A stretch of DNA of 64,000 nucleotides from Haloplasma contractile. Its GTDB lineage: Bacteria; Bacillota_I; Bacilli_A; Haloplasmatales; Haloplasmataceae. A model generated the notes under the pieces. That model worked only from the letters and a program-made list of their open reading frames with translations, was not told the origin of the DNA and did not search any database. The first letter of the stretch is position 1; each line of letters begins with the position of its first letter. This document shows, piece after piece, positions 9,700 to 17,988 of this stretch. Made by a program: the position numbers and the translations under genes. The stretch is from the NCBI GenBank assembly GCA_016841945.1, contig JAENYC010000001.1, positions 218,274-282,273 on the forward strand. The letters run 5' to 3'.

Positions 9700-11610
9700 T
9701 TATTTAGACGATTTAATCATTAACTCACACATCTTATTTGAAAACTCAATGGGGTCTTCTAATTTAAATCCTTCTATTAGAAGCGCTTGAGAATACAATA
9801 GGTCTGCATATTGTTTAATTTGTTTTTTATCTTTCTCAAATAAAGCTTCTAATGCTTGAAATAATTGATGATTAGGATTAATTTCTAGTACTCTTTGCGC
9901 CTTAATATTTTGATTAGCACCTGGCATAACAGACAACACTTTTTCCATTTCAAAAGATACGTCATCTTTACTTACTAAACATACAGCACTATCCTTTAAT
10001 CTTGATGATAATTTAACTTCACTTACTTTATCTTTTAAACTATCTTTAATATATTTTAGTAATTTTTTATATGTTTTTTCTTTTTCCTCTAATTCTTTTT
10101 TCTCTTCTTTTGATTCTAGATTTAAATCACCTTGCGTAATATTTTTAAACTTCTTCTCATCATATTGCATTAACATTTTAATCGCAAACTCATCGATATC
10201 ATCAGTAAAATATAACACTTCATAATCTTTGTCTTTTAATAATTCCATTTGTGGTAGTTTATCGAGTTGATCAATACTTTGACCTGATGCATAGTAAATA
10301 AATTCTTGATCTTCATTCATTCTTTCAACATATTCTTTTAATGTTGTTAATTCTTTTGTTTTTGAAGAAGTAAATAATATTAAATCTTTTAATAGATCTT
10401 TTTTAGCACCAAATTGGTCATATACACCATATTTTATATTAACACCATAAGTTTTGTAAAATTCAATATAGTCTTCTCTATTATTTTTCAACATTCTTTC
10501 TAATTCATTTTTAATCTTTTTCTCTAAATTAGACGCAATCTTATTTAATTGTTTACTATGTTGAAGCATTTCTCGAGAAATATTAAGAGATAAATCTGGA
10601 GAATCAACAAGACCTTTAATAAAACGTAAGTAATCAGGGACTAACTCCTTGCATTTATCCATAATAAAGACACCTTTTGAATAAAGTTGTAATCCTTTTT
10701 CATATTTTTCAGAATATAAATCATAAGGTGCTTTTTTAGGAATAAAGATTAGGGCGTTATAGTTTAAAACCCCTTCAACATTCATATGAATTGATTTAAT
10801 AGGATCTTCGTAATCATGAAATTGATATTGATAAAATTGATTTAAATCTTCATCCGTAATTTCAGCTTTACTTTTTTTCCAGATTGGAATCATTGAATTA
10901 AGTGTTTCAACTTCAGTAATTGATTCATACTCATCCTTTTTATCTTCTTTAGGAACTTGTTTTGTCACTTCCATCATGATTGGATATCTAACGTAATCCG
11001 AATATTTTTTTACTAATTCCTTAATTTTATACTCTTCTACATATTGATCATATTGTTCATCTTCCTCTGAGTTTTCTCTTAAATATAATGTAATCTCAGT
11101 ACCATGTTCCTTCTTATCTATCTTTTCAATTGAGTAGGTCTCCTCACCTGATGATTCCCAAACAAACCCATCCTTAGAAAATGGTGATTTGGTTTTAACG
11201 ACAACTTTAGATGAAACCATGAAGGCAGAATAAAATCCAACACCAAATTGTCCGATAATATCTAAATTGATGTTTTCTGAATTTTCTTTTAATTTTTCAA
11301 GAAAAGATTTTGTACCAGATTTGGCAATTGTTCCTAAATTTTCTACTAACTCCTCTTCTGTCATACCAATACCGGTATCTTTTATCGTTATAGTTTTGTC
11401 ATCTTTAGACAATTCAATTTCGATTTTATAATCTTCATCTGATTTTAATGAATCATCTTGTAAGGATAAGAAATGATACTTATCAATGGCATCACTAGCG
11501 TTTGAAATGAGTTCCCTTAAAAAAATCTCTTTGTGAGTATAAATTGAATTAATCATTAAATTGAGTAATTGTTTTGATTCTGTCTTAAATTCTCTTACTT
11601 GACTCATCAT
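9700..11610 (-). CDS. htpG: Molecular chaperone HtpG (Hsp90)
   Basis: 636 residues, full bacterial HtpG length. N-terminal GHKL ATPase signature: ELISNASDAIDKY, DTGIGMTEEEL, GQFGVGFYSAFMV; middle domain NISREMLQ; C-terminal dimerisation domain. It is an ATP-dependent cytoplasmic chaperone. The SD AAAGGAGG lies before two adjacent ATGs (11610, 11607). The upstream region has a consensus promoter but no CIRCE element, so HrcA control is not indicated. Confidence 0.97.
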   Translation of the reverse strand: MMSQVREFKTESKQLLNLMINSIYTHKEIFLRELISNASDAIDKYHFLSLQDDSLKSDEDYKIEIELSKDDKTITIKDTGIGMTEEELVENLGTIAKSGTKSFLEKLKENSENINLDIIGQFGVGFYSAFMVSSKVVVKTKSPFSKDGFVWESSGEETYSIEKIDKKEHGTEITLYLRENSEEDEQYDQYVEEYKIKELVKKYSDYVRYPIMMEVTKQVPKEDKKDEYESITEVETLNSMIPIWKKSKAEITDEDLNQFYQYQFHDYEDPIKSIHMNVEGVLNYNALIFIPKKAPYDLYSEKYEKGLQLYSKGVFIMDKCKELVPDYLRFIKGLVDSPDLSLNISREMLQHSKQLNKIASNLEKKIKNELERMLKNNREDYIEFYKTYGVNIKYGVYDQFGAKKDLLKDLILFTSSKTKELTTLKEYVERMNEDQEFIYYASGQSIDQLDKLPQMELLKDKDYEVLYFTDDIDEFAIKMLMQYDEKKFKNITQGDLNLESKEEKKELEEKEKTYKKLLKYIKDSLKDKVSEVKLSSRLKDSAVCLVSKDDVSFEMEKVLSVMPGANQNIKAQRVLEINPNHQLFQALEALFEKDKKQIKQYADLLYSQALLIEGFKLEDPIEFSNKMCELMIKSSK

Positions 11611-11639
11611 GCTAACCTCCTTTATTATTTACGAAATAT

Positions 11640-11668
11640 ATAATAAATAATATCATTTCATTTGTCAA
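11640..11668 (-). promoter_or_regulatory. SigA-type promoter of htpG
   Basis: TTGACA, 17-base spacer, TATTAT on the minus strand, about 30 bases upstream of the htpG start. No CIRCE repeat is present nearby. Confidence 0.75.
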
Positions 11669-11747
11669 GTCATTTGTTTTAATAGAAAATGAAAAAAAGA
11701 CCTTTAATTATCCTTAAATAGTCAAAACTAAGATTGAGGTGATAGGT

Positions 11748-12392
11748 TTGAATATCACAGCTTTAATTTTGTCCTATGGCTTACTATTTATTATGTTTAT
11801 CGTTGCAACAATACTACCTAAATATCATGTATCTAATGAACTAACAAGAAAACTTGTTCATATTGGCATGTCAAATTGGTGGTTTATCGTATTATTTTTT
11901 TTCACGCAGTTTCATTTTGCCTTAATCCCAGCAGTTTCATTTATTTTATTAAATTATTTATCCTATCGCTATCATTTAGTTAAGGGGATTGAGCGAGAAG
12001 ATAAATCCGATTTAGGTACAATTTATTATCCTATCTCTTTGGTCATCCTTGTTATTTTTTCCTTTGGTTTATTAAGTAAACCCTATATAGGTGCAATTGG
12101 TGTTTTTATCATGGGATATGGAGATGGTATAGCGGGGATTTTAGGCTCAAGATTCGGTAAAAAAAGACTCTGTAAAAATAAAACCTATATTGGCAGTATG
12201 TTCATGTTTATTATATCCTTTTTAACCACCTTTATCCTGTTATGGTATTATCATCCAGTACATATGATTTTATATAGCTTTATTATTGCATCTGTTGCTA
12301 CAATACTCGAATTATTTTCCTATAAAGGTATCGATAATCTAACGGTACCCATTATGTCTTCGTTTATCTATTATTTATTATTATTTCCATAA
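11748..12392 (+). CDS. Phytol/dolichol kinase-like CTP-dependent membrane enzyme
   Basis: 214 residues with about seven hydrophobic helices and the CDP-alcohol/dolichol-kinase family motifs ELTRKLVHIG near residue 30 and GYGDGIAGILGSRFGKKR followed by NKTYIGS. These are the CTP-binding residues of the SEC59/VTE5/DgkA-like polyprenol kinase group. I choose TTG 11748 because GAGGTGAT precedes it; the GTG at 11739 lies inside that site. It probably phosphorylates a lipid alcohol; substrate unknown. Confidence 0.75.
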   Translation: MNITALILSYGLLFIMFIVATILPKYHVSNELTRKLVHIGMSNWWFIVLFFFTQFHFALIPAVSFILLNYLSYRYHLVKGIEREDKSDLGTIYYPISLVILVIFSFGLLSKPYIGAIGVFIMGYGDGIAGILGSRFGKKRLCKNKTYIGSMFMFIISFLTTFILLWYYHPVHMILYSFIIASVATILELFSYKGIDNLTVPIMSSFIYYLLLFP

Positions 12393-12416
12393 GAGATATC
12401 CTAATATTAACAGTTA

Positions 12417-14639
12417 TTATTGATTAATAGGATAAATTTTATCAACCATTAAAGACCATACTGGAGCATTTTTGTATGCATATAAACTTCCTTCAGGAAC
12501 ATAGATTTTTTGATCGTAAATGGGAGCATTCATTAATAAATGAGATGTTAATAATGGAGGTGTTGTTGATAAAAAGGTTAAACTATCTATACTAGTACTA
12601 CTAAATACATATTCTCCTATTTTACTTAGATTTTCTGGAAAAATTATCGACGATAATTCTCGTGAATGTGAAAATACATAATCACCAATTTCCTCTAAAT
12701 TACTATCTGTTTCAAATATAAGACTAGTTAAATTATCCATATTATAAAAAGCATGACTTCCAATTGTTTTGACACTTTTAGGTATCACTATACTCTGTAT
12801 ATTATTACAGTTGGAAAATGTATCTGGTCCAATATTTTCTATTTGACTACCCGACTCAAAATTGACAGATTGTATTGCACTAGAAGAAAAAGTAGCAAAG
12901 GTTAAATTTTGAACACTATTTGGTATCGTTATTTTACTTAGTTCGCTAGTCAGTGAAAAAGCCATAGTTTCTATTATTATAACAGTATTAGGAATTATTA
13001 TGTTTTTAAAAGCTGTATTATAAAAAGCAAATTCACCTATAGTAACAACACCATTTGGAATAATATAGTCTTCTTGCTCACCATATACATAACTAACTAA
13101 TTTCGTACCATCTTTTGTAAATAAAATTCCATTTTCAGTTTTATAATAATTATTTTCTTCATCAATTACAAGAGATTCTAAAAAGGATAATCTTTGTAGG
13201 CCATGTCCAGAAATTGATTTCACCATTTTTGGTATATACAATGATGTTAATTTCGTCCCACTAAAAGCATAGTCATAAATATGCGTTAATTGACTATTTT
13301 CTTCAAATATGAGACTTGATAGATTAGAACATCCAGTGAATGCATTATTTTCTATTTTAGTAATACTCATTGGTACTTTAAATGATGTTATCTTTTTAGC
13401 TCCTTCAAAAACAGAGACACCAATTTTTGTAATTTGTGCTTCTGATTCAAATAATATATTTGCTATATTACTATATCTAAAAGCAAAAGGTTTTATATCT
13501 GTAACCGTTTTAGGTATAACAAAACTATCTAATTCTTTGGTTGATTGGAATGCACAATTATTAATTGTAGTCAATTGACTATCTGGTTGTAATATTAAAC
13601 GACTAATATGACTAGCTGAAAATGCGTGTTTCCCAAATTCAGTTACACTAGAAGGTATAGTAATAATCACAGGACTTGAGATATTAGCTAAAGCATATTC
13701 ACCAATTAAAGTAGAACCATTAGTAATGATTATGTTTTGTAATGATGTTGGGATTTCTTCACTAAATAAGTCTTTTATCACTATTTTTCCTGGCAAAGTA
13801 ATATCTGTTATACTCGTATCTTTTAATATTTCAGTCCCAATTGTTGTAATACTATTAGGAATTTCAATTTTAGTTAGTAAACTTCCTTCAAAAGCATGAT
13901 TACCAATATAATTCAACTTACTGTTATAATCAACAAAAAATGTTTCAATAGTTGTATTTTTAAAAGCTTCATCTCTAATCCGGGTGACAACATAACCATT
14001 AATTGTGGATGGTATCGCAATATTTTTACAATTATTAACACAACCTGTAATTTCAATTTCATCATCATTCTGTTGATAAGTAATATTATTTAAGTATTGA
14101 ATATCATATGTCCATCTTGCATACAAAATTAAATCATGATTAATTGTATCACCATATTGAAGGCGCTTACTAAATGATTGGTCTGTATACCAATCATCAA
14201 AAATAAAACCTTCTTTAATTGGGGTAGGTAATCCAATATCTATAACATCACTATCAATAATGAGGTCCTCTACGTAACTACCACCATTTGATTCAAATTT
14301 GATTGTAAATGAATGTTTGGCATCCCAATTTGCGTATAAAGTGGTGTTACCATAGACAGGTGAACCAAATGTATATTTTGATGTAAATTCGTCATCACTA
14401 TACCAACCGCAAAATACGTAACCATCTTTGATTGGTTCAACTGGTTCAGATATTGAATTTCCATGAAGAACTGACAAACTCTCTATATCAGTTCCTCCAT
14501 TTGAGACAAATGTAATAGTATATGTTAGACTACTACTTGTCTGATAATCTTCTTCACCAACATCTGCGTATTGATCAACAACACAACCGTTTAATAAAAA
14601 AATAAGAAAAATTATTATACTAATTAAATTTTTTTTCAA
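12417..14639 (-). CDS. BspA-type leucine-rich-repeat lipoprotein with two InlB B-repeats
   Basis: About 740 residues. A lipoprotein signal KKNLISIIIFLIFLLNGC is followed by two Listeria-Bacteroides (InlB B) repeats (YTITFVSNGGTDIESL..GWYSDDEF; FTIKFESNGGSYVEDL..DWYTDQSF) and then about 20 BspA-like LRR units of the type ITKIENNAFTGCSNLSSLIF, ending in the capping segment PEGSLYAYKNAPVW. It is a lipid-anchored surface protein for adhesion or protein binding. The start is probably TTG 14639: AAAGGAG lies 9 bases before it, but directly abuts the ATG at 14648. Shares the B-repeat module with the giant protein at the right edge. Confidence 0.85.
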   Translation of the reverse strand: MKKNLISIIIFLIFLLNGCVVDQYADVGEEDYQTSSSLTYTITFVSNGGTDIESLSVLHGNSISEPVEPIKDGYVFCGWYSDDEFTSKYTFGSPVYGNTTLYANWDAKHSFTIKFESNGGSYVEDLIIDSDVIDIGLPTPIKEGFIFDDWYTDQSFSKRLQYGDTINHDLILYARWTYDIQYLNNITYQQNDDEIEITGCVNNCKNIAIPSTINGYVVTRIRDEAFKNTTIETFFVDYNSKLNYIGNHAFEGSLLTKIEIPNSITTIGTEILKDTSITDITLPGKIVIKDLFSEEIPTSLQNIIITNGSTLIGEYALANISSPVIITIPSSVTEFGKHAFSASHISRLILQPDSQLTTINNCAFQSTKELDSFVIPKTVTDIKPFAFRYSNIANILFESEAQITKIGVSVFEGAKKITSFKVPMSITKIENNAFTGCSNLSSLIFEENSQLTHIYDYAFSGTKLTSLYIPKMVKSISGHGLQRLSFLESLVIDEENNYYKTENGILFTKDGTKLVSYVYGEQEDYIIPNGVVTIGEFAFYNTAFKNIIIPNTVIIIETMAFSLTSELSKITIPNSVQNLTFATFSSSAIQSVNFESGSQIENIGPDTFSNCNNIQSIVIPKSVKTIGSHAFYNMDNLTSLIFETDSNLEEIGDYVFSHSRELSSIIFPENLSKIGEYVFSSTSIDSLTFLSTTPPLLTSHLLMNAPIYDQKIYVPEGSLYAYKNAPVWSLMVDKIYPINQ

Positions 14640-14866
14640 GTTATTCATCTCCTTTAGAACAAAAAAACTCATTCTTATAATATATAATCATCAGTTATAA
14701 CAACAAAGTCTTTTTAAAATAAGCGTCTAGTTCAATTATAACATGCTATTGAAATTATTATATATTATTCAATAATAATATATAAAATTTTTTTTTAATA
14801 TAAATAAAGATAATAACGAGCTTTTAATTTAATTCAAAAACTCTAATTTACAAGCATTCATTTCTA

Positions 14867-15361
14867 TTAAGCAAAATGATTTAACGTTAATAATAGATTA
14901 TATAACACATTATGTCGAAATACATTTGTAATAATTTCTGTTACCATATTAAAGTGGACTCTATTTTTCATCGCAAATAGTATTTGTTGATATTTTACTA
15001 TCGTCGCTAGTTCTCTTTTTAGGGATTGTTTTAAACCTTCATTAAATGATTGTGGTTTTTGAAATGATTCATTTTCATCTGGTGGTAATACTTGACCTGT
15101 TAACTGATAATAAATCGTTCTAAACATTTTAATGTGTTTTATCTTATCATCTCGTATATCTGATAGGATTTCTCTGGCTTCTTCGTTTGGTGTGATATTG
15201 ACTAAATAATGATAAAATAATTCATCACTTCTTTCACAACATAATATTTCTTTTATTAACCGCACGGCATTTTGATAGTTTTTTGGATAAGTATAGATAT
15301 TTAAATCATTCACCATATCACTACTATTGATTCGATAATCAAAATAAGGATTATAATTCAT
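14867..15361 (-). CDS. Ferritin-like/rubrerythrin-fold small protein
   Basis: 164 residues from ATG 15361 (GGAGG 8 bases upstream). Helix-rich with two ExxxH-like pairs: IKEILCCERSDELFYHYL and IRDDKIKHIKMFRTIYYQL, then RELATIVKYQQIL and a last helix ending in LLLTLNHF. This spacing is that of ferritin-like four-helix bundles in Bacillota. Whether a di-iron centre is complete is unclear. Possibly an oxidative-stress or coat-type ferritin-like protein. Confidence 0.6.
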   Translation of the reverse strand: MNYNPYFDYRINSSDMVNDLNIYTYPKNYQNAVRLIKEILCCERSDELFYHYLVNITPNEEAREILSDIRDDKIKHIKMFRTIYYQLTGQVLPPDENESFQKPQSFNEGLKQSLKRELATIVKYQQILFAMKNRVHFNMVTEIITNVFRHNVLYNLLLTLNHFA

Positions 15362-15420
15362 TAAAAAAACCTCCATAAAAAATATCAATCTATTATATGA
15401 AGGTCATTTTCATTAGGTTA

Positions 15421-16557
15421 TTAGAATACTTGTAGCTCAACGCATATCCGTATATATGTTTCTACCCCATGAAACAAGATGTTATCATCAAAATTAAAAT
15501 AACAACTATGGAGTGGATGTGTATATCCTAAAGCATCATTTCTTGTACCGAGCATGAAAAAATAACCAGGTACTTCTTTTAAGTAAAACGAGAAATCCTC
15601 TGAAATCATCATTGGTTTTAATTCAACTATTTCATCATCTTTTAATATTTTTTTCATCATCTCATAAAACATATGGTGATTGATTAATGAAGGATATAAA
15701 TCTCTGAAATCCATGATAACTTCTACATCATACATATGATTTAAACCTGAATTAATTTCATTCATTCTTTTTTTCATCAGTTCATATGTGTCCTCATTAA
15801 AAGCGCGCATCGTACCCGTCATAGATACTTCTCCCGCAATTATATTTCTTCTTTCACCACCATTAATCGTACCAATAGTTAAAACAGCACCTTCTATCGG
15901 ATTTACATTACGACTTATGACACTTTGATAGGTTTGTATTAACTGTGATGCAACATAAATACCATCTATACCATCTTGTGGCATCGCACCATGACAGCTT
16001 TTGGCTTTTATTGTGATATCAAATTCTCCAACTTGACCCATCAATACACCATCAGTTAAACCAATTTTACCCTCAAGTATTTCTGGAAATACGTGAAGAC
16101 CAAAAATATATTCAACATTATATTTTTTTAAATATCCTTCATCCACGATGATTTTAGCACCACCAGGTCCTTCTTCAGCAGGTTGAAAAATAAAAACAAC
16201 ATCCCTATTTAACTCCTTATGTGCGATATAGTTTGCAAAACCCAATAATATACTCATATGTCCATCATGCCCACAGGCATGCATTTTTCCCTCATGTTTT
16301 GAATGAAAACTCACATCCGTCTTTTCTGTAACGGATAATGCATCCATATCGGCTCTAAATGCTATCGCTTGATTGTTTTTACCTCTTTTTACAGCGATTA
16401 AACCTGTTTTAGCTACTTCAAGGACTTCAAATCCCAATTCAATCAATTCTTTTTTAATAAATGCCTGTGTTTTATACTCTTCAAAACCTAGCTCAGGAAC
16501 TTGATGTAATTCATGCCTATAATTTATTATTTTATTTTTTATACGTTCTGTTAACAT
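15421..16557 (-). CDS. M20D family amidohydrolase (N-acyl-amino-acid / N-acetyl-diaminopimelate deacetylase-like)
   Basis: 378 residues from ATG 16557 (GGAGG, 5-base gap). Metal-binding motifs: ACGHDGHMSILLG, QPAEEGPGGAKI, FGLHVFPE, and the late MISEDFSFY with DALGYTHPLH. The order and length match the M20D hippurate hydrolase/IAA-amino-acid hydrolase/YkuR group, two-zinc cytoplasmic enzymes that remove acyl groups from amino acids or peptides. Without dapD-type neighbours the exact substrate is open. Confidence 0.88.
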   Translation of the reverse strand: MLTERIKNKIINYRHELHQVPELGFEEYKTQAFIKKELIELGFEVLEVAKTGLIAVKRGKNNQAIAFRADMDALSVTEKTDVSFHSKHEGKMHACGHDGHMSILLGFANYIAHKELNRDVVFIFQPAEEGPGGAKIIVDEGYLKKYNVEYIFGLHVFPEILEGKIGLTDGVLMGQVGEFDITIKAKSCHGAMPQDGIDGIYVASQLIQTYQSVISRNVNPIEGAVLTIGTINGGERRNIIAGEVSMTGTMRAFNEDTYELMKKRMNEINSGLNHMYDVEVIMDFRDLYPSLINHHMFYEMMKKILKDDEIVELKPMMISEDFSFYLKEVPGYFFMLGTRNDALGYTHPLHSCYFNFDDNILFHGVETYIRICVELQVF

Positions 16558-16633
16558 GTTAACCTCCAAATGATTATTTACAAAGTTATTATTATTATAA
16601 ACATCTTTAAGTAAAATCGCAACCAAAAATAAA

Positions 16634-16653
16634 AAACCGATAAAATCGGTTTT
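16634..16653 (-). terminator. Intrinsic terminator after flavodoxin gene
   Basis: Hairpin AAACCGAT-AAA-ATCGGTTT (shown on plus strand) followed on the minus strand by TTTTTTATTTTT; it overlaps the flavodoxin stop codon. Confidence 0.8.
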
Positions 16654-17119
16654 ACACTTCAAAATAGTGATGAATTAAATCAACTAACGTTGATATTTGT
16701 TTTTTTCGACTACTTTTTCTTGACCATTGCACAACACCAGCACAATATGGTGTCGCACCTTTTAATTCACACATGTTTTTCATCTTTTTCAAGGTTTGTT
16801 TCGCTCCCATCCATCTAAATGGAAAAAATTGCGTCACAAAGCACACGATTTTTTTATTTTCTAAAGATGATACTTCTTCTAAAAATAGTTTAAAAACTCT
16901 TGATAATTGAAAACCTTCTACAAAACTACCTAATACAAGTCCATCATGAGTATCAATATTTGGAATTAATTCTAATTTTGGTTGCGTTTTATTAGGAGAG
17001 ACATTTTTTAATTCTATTAATTCCACTTGATGATTTAAACTAGCTAGTCCTTCTTTTATTTTAGAAGCAACTGATAAAGTATTACCGGTTTCCGAATAAA
17101 CGATGACACCAATATTCAT
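16652..17119 (-). CDS. Flavodoxin family protein
   Basis: 155 residues. The FMN phosphate loop is YSETGNTLSVASKI at residues 8-21; LVLGSFVEGFQLSR and CFVTQFFPFRWMG are at the positions of the flavin-contact loops. A small cytoplasmic electron carrier. ATG 17119 has an SD reading GAGGAAAAA. Its own terminator overlaps its stop codon, so it is not co-transcribed with the M20D gene downstream. Confidence 0.85.
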   Translation of the reverse strand: MNIGVIVYSETGNTLSVASKIKEGLASLNHQVELIELKNVSPNKTQPKLELIPNIDTHDGLVLGSFVEGFQLSRVFKLFLEEVSSLENKKIVCFVTQFFPFRWMGAKQTLKKMKNMCELKGATPYCAGVVQWSRKSSRKKQISTLVDLIHHYFEV

Positions 17120-17163
17120 TTTTTCCTCCTCATATCGTGATTAAACATCTATATTTTATTATA

Positions 17164-17273
17164 TCAGTTAGTTATCCTTTTGTTTTTCTTTTGATTATAA
17201 TTTTTCTTATTGATTGATTTCCTTTTAACAGGCATTTTATCAAAGGTCACATGTTCTTTTTCTTTTTAGCCAT
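17164..17273 (-). pseudogene. Small lysine-rich ORF, probably frameshifted
   Basis: ATG 17273 overlaps the stop of the LURP-one gene (TAATG), as in a coupled operon. It reads MAKKKKN then stops; skipping one base in the A-rich run continues as HVTFDKMPVKRKSINKKNY, then QKKNKRITN to TGA at 17164. The region is 110 bases, not a multiple of three, which fits loss of one base. Basic small protein of unknown role; likely decayed together with its upstream neighbour. Confidence 0.4.
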
Positions 17274-17778
17274 TAGTGACTCCCACTACTGCTTCCACCA
17301 CTACGTTGTGCTTCAACTAAATTTCTTATTCCTTCTACCAAATTGATAGTTTCATATATATCAAAATCATCATTTAGAATTTTAACACAATAACTATGTG
17401 ACCGTAATGAGATAAAAGATGTATAACTTGATACTTCAATTAGGACTTGATTTTGATAAAACACTTTAAAATTAGGATCAAAAACATTCCCTTCTATTTG
17501 AAAGATTAGTCCTTTATTGTTTTGATAAATATATCTTTTTTTAAAGAATGAAAACAATTGTTTAATTCTTCCTATTTCATTTTCTTCTGTATCTAAAATT
17601 TACCAAGTTGGTCTAAATGAAAAGACTTTTTTATGTCCTTTTGAAATCACTTGATCACGTGAATCTAAAATTGTGAGTTTTCTTGAAAAACTATCAATTT
17701 TAGCAACAACTTGTTCATGTTGGTCCATGACTTCACTAATTCCACTATTTTATCTGGCATAATAAGTATTCTTTCCAA
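17273..17778 (-). pseudogene. LURP-one-related (LOR/tubby-like) protein, disrupted
   Basis: The intact 3' part (17273-17557) encodes FFKKRYIYQNNKGLIFQIEG..FDPNFKVFYQN and ends GGSSSGSH. The same frame continues upstream past a TAA near 17601 as EQVVAKIDSFSRKLTILDSR and VISKGHKKVFSFRPTW. Together these show the repeated LOR beta-strand pattern (about 160 residues in intact relatives). The likely start, TTG 17778 behind AAAGGAGGAAC, is in another frame (ERILIMPDKIVEL), so a frameshift plus one nonsense codon separate start from body. LOR proteins resemble membrane-associated tubby folds; role in bacteria unclear. A sequencing error cannot alone explain two lesions easily. Confidence 0.6.
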
Positions 17779-17800
17779 AAAAGTTCCTCCTTTAAATGAC

Positions 17801-17832
17801 TAAAAGAGACATACGTAGCGATGTCTCTTTTA
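17801..17832 (-). promoter_or_regulatory. Attenuator-like hairpin in the leader of the LURP-one gene
   Basis: Perfect 12-bp stem TAAAAGAGACAT/ATGTCTCTTTTA with an 8-base loop, between a promoter/leader ORF and the ribosome binding site of the LURP-one gene. Its loop and 3' arm, GCTACGTATGTCTC on the minus strand, can instead pair with the upstream stretch GAGATGAATACGTAGC (17863-17878), giving mutually exclusive structures. It could also be the rarA terminator, but it lies about 155 bases beyond rarA with a promoter between. Confidence 0.5.
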
Positions 17833-17863
17833 ATCCTTCACCTTCTATTGAATCTATAAAAGG

Positions 17864-17913
17864 CTACGTATTCATCTCTCCCAAGAAGGTGTTAATAAAA
17901 AACATTTTATCAC
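17864..17913 (-). CDS. Possible leader peptide ORF(s), 13 codons
   Basis: Behind GGAGG (17918-17922) two overlapping 13-codon frames are possible: GTG 17913 to TGA 17872 (encoding (M)IKCFLLTPSWER) and ATG 17905 to TAG 17864 (MFFINTFLGEMNT). Both end inside the segment that can pair with the attenuator 3' arm, the arrangement expected for ribosome-controlled attenuation. Neither spacing is ideal (4 and 12 bases). No homology is claimed. Confidence 0.35.
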
Positions 17914-17940
17914 ACCACCTCCTTTTCTTTAAGTTAATTT

Positions 17941-17969
17941 ATTATAAAATATTTTAAAGAAAATTTCAA
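17941..17969 (-). promoter_or_regulatory. SigA-type promoter driving the leader/LURP-one transcript
   Basis: TTGAAA, 17-base spacer, TATAAT on the minus strand, just downstream of the rarA stop. Gives a 5' leader of about 150 bases before the LURP-one ribosome binding site. Confidence 0.7.
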
Positions 17970-17988
17970 CATTTTATCAAAAAAATAT

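Noticed and set aside
11620..11700. CIRCE/HrcA control of htpG
   Set aside because: No TTAGCACTC-N9-GAGTGCTAA element is present; the short CATTTG repeats near the promoter do not match it.
13309..13578. Plus-strand frames within the LRR lipoprotein gene
   Set aside because: Periodic LRR coding produces antisense open frames; no SD or homology.
15421..16662. Longer N-terminus of the M20D gene up to 16662
   Set aside because: The added segment contains the flavodoxin terminator and no SD; the start at 16557 has GGAGG.
17273..17778. In-frame stop of the LURP-one gene read as recoding (selenocysteine or alternate code)
   Set aside because: The codon is TAA, not TGA or TAG; many genes here stop at TAA and TGA, and an extra frameshift is present.
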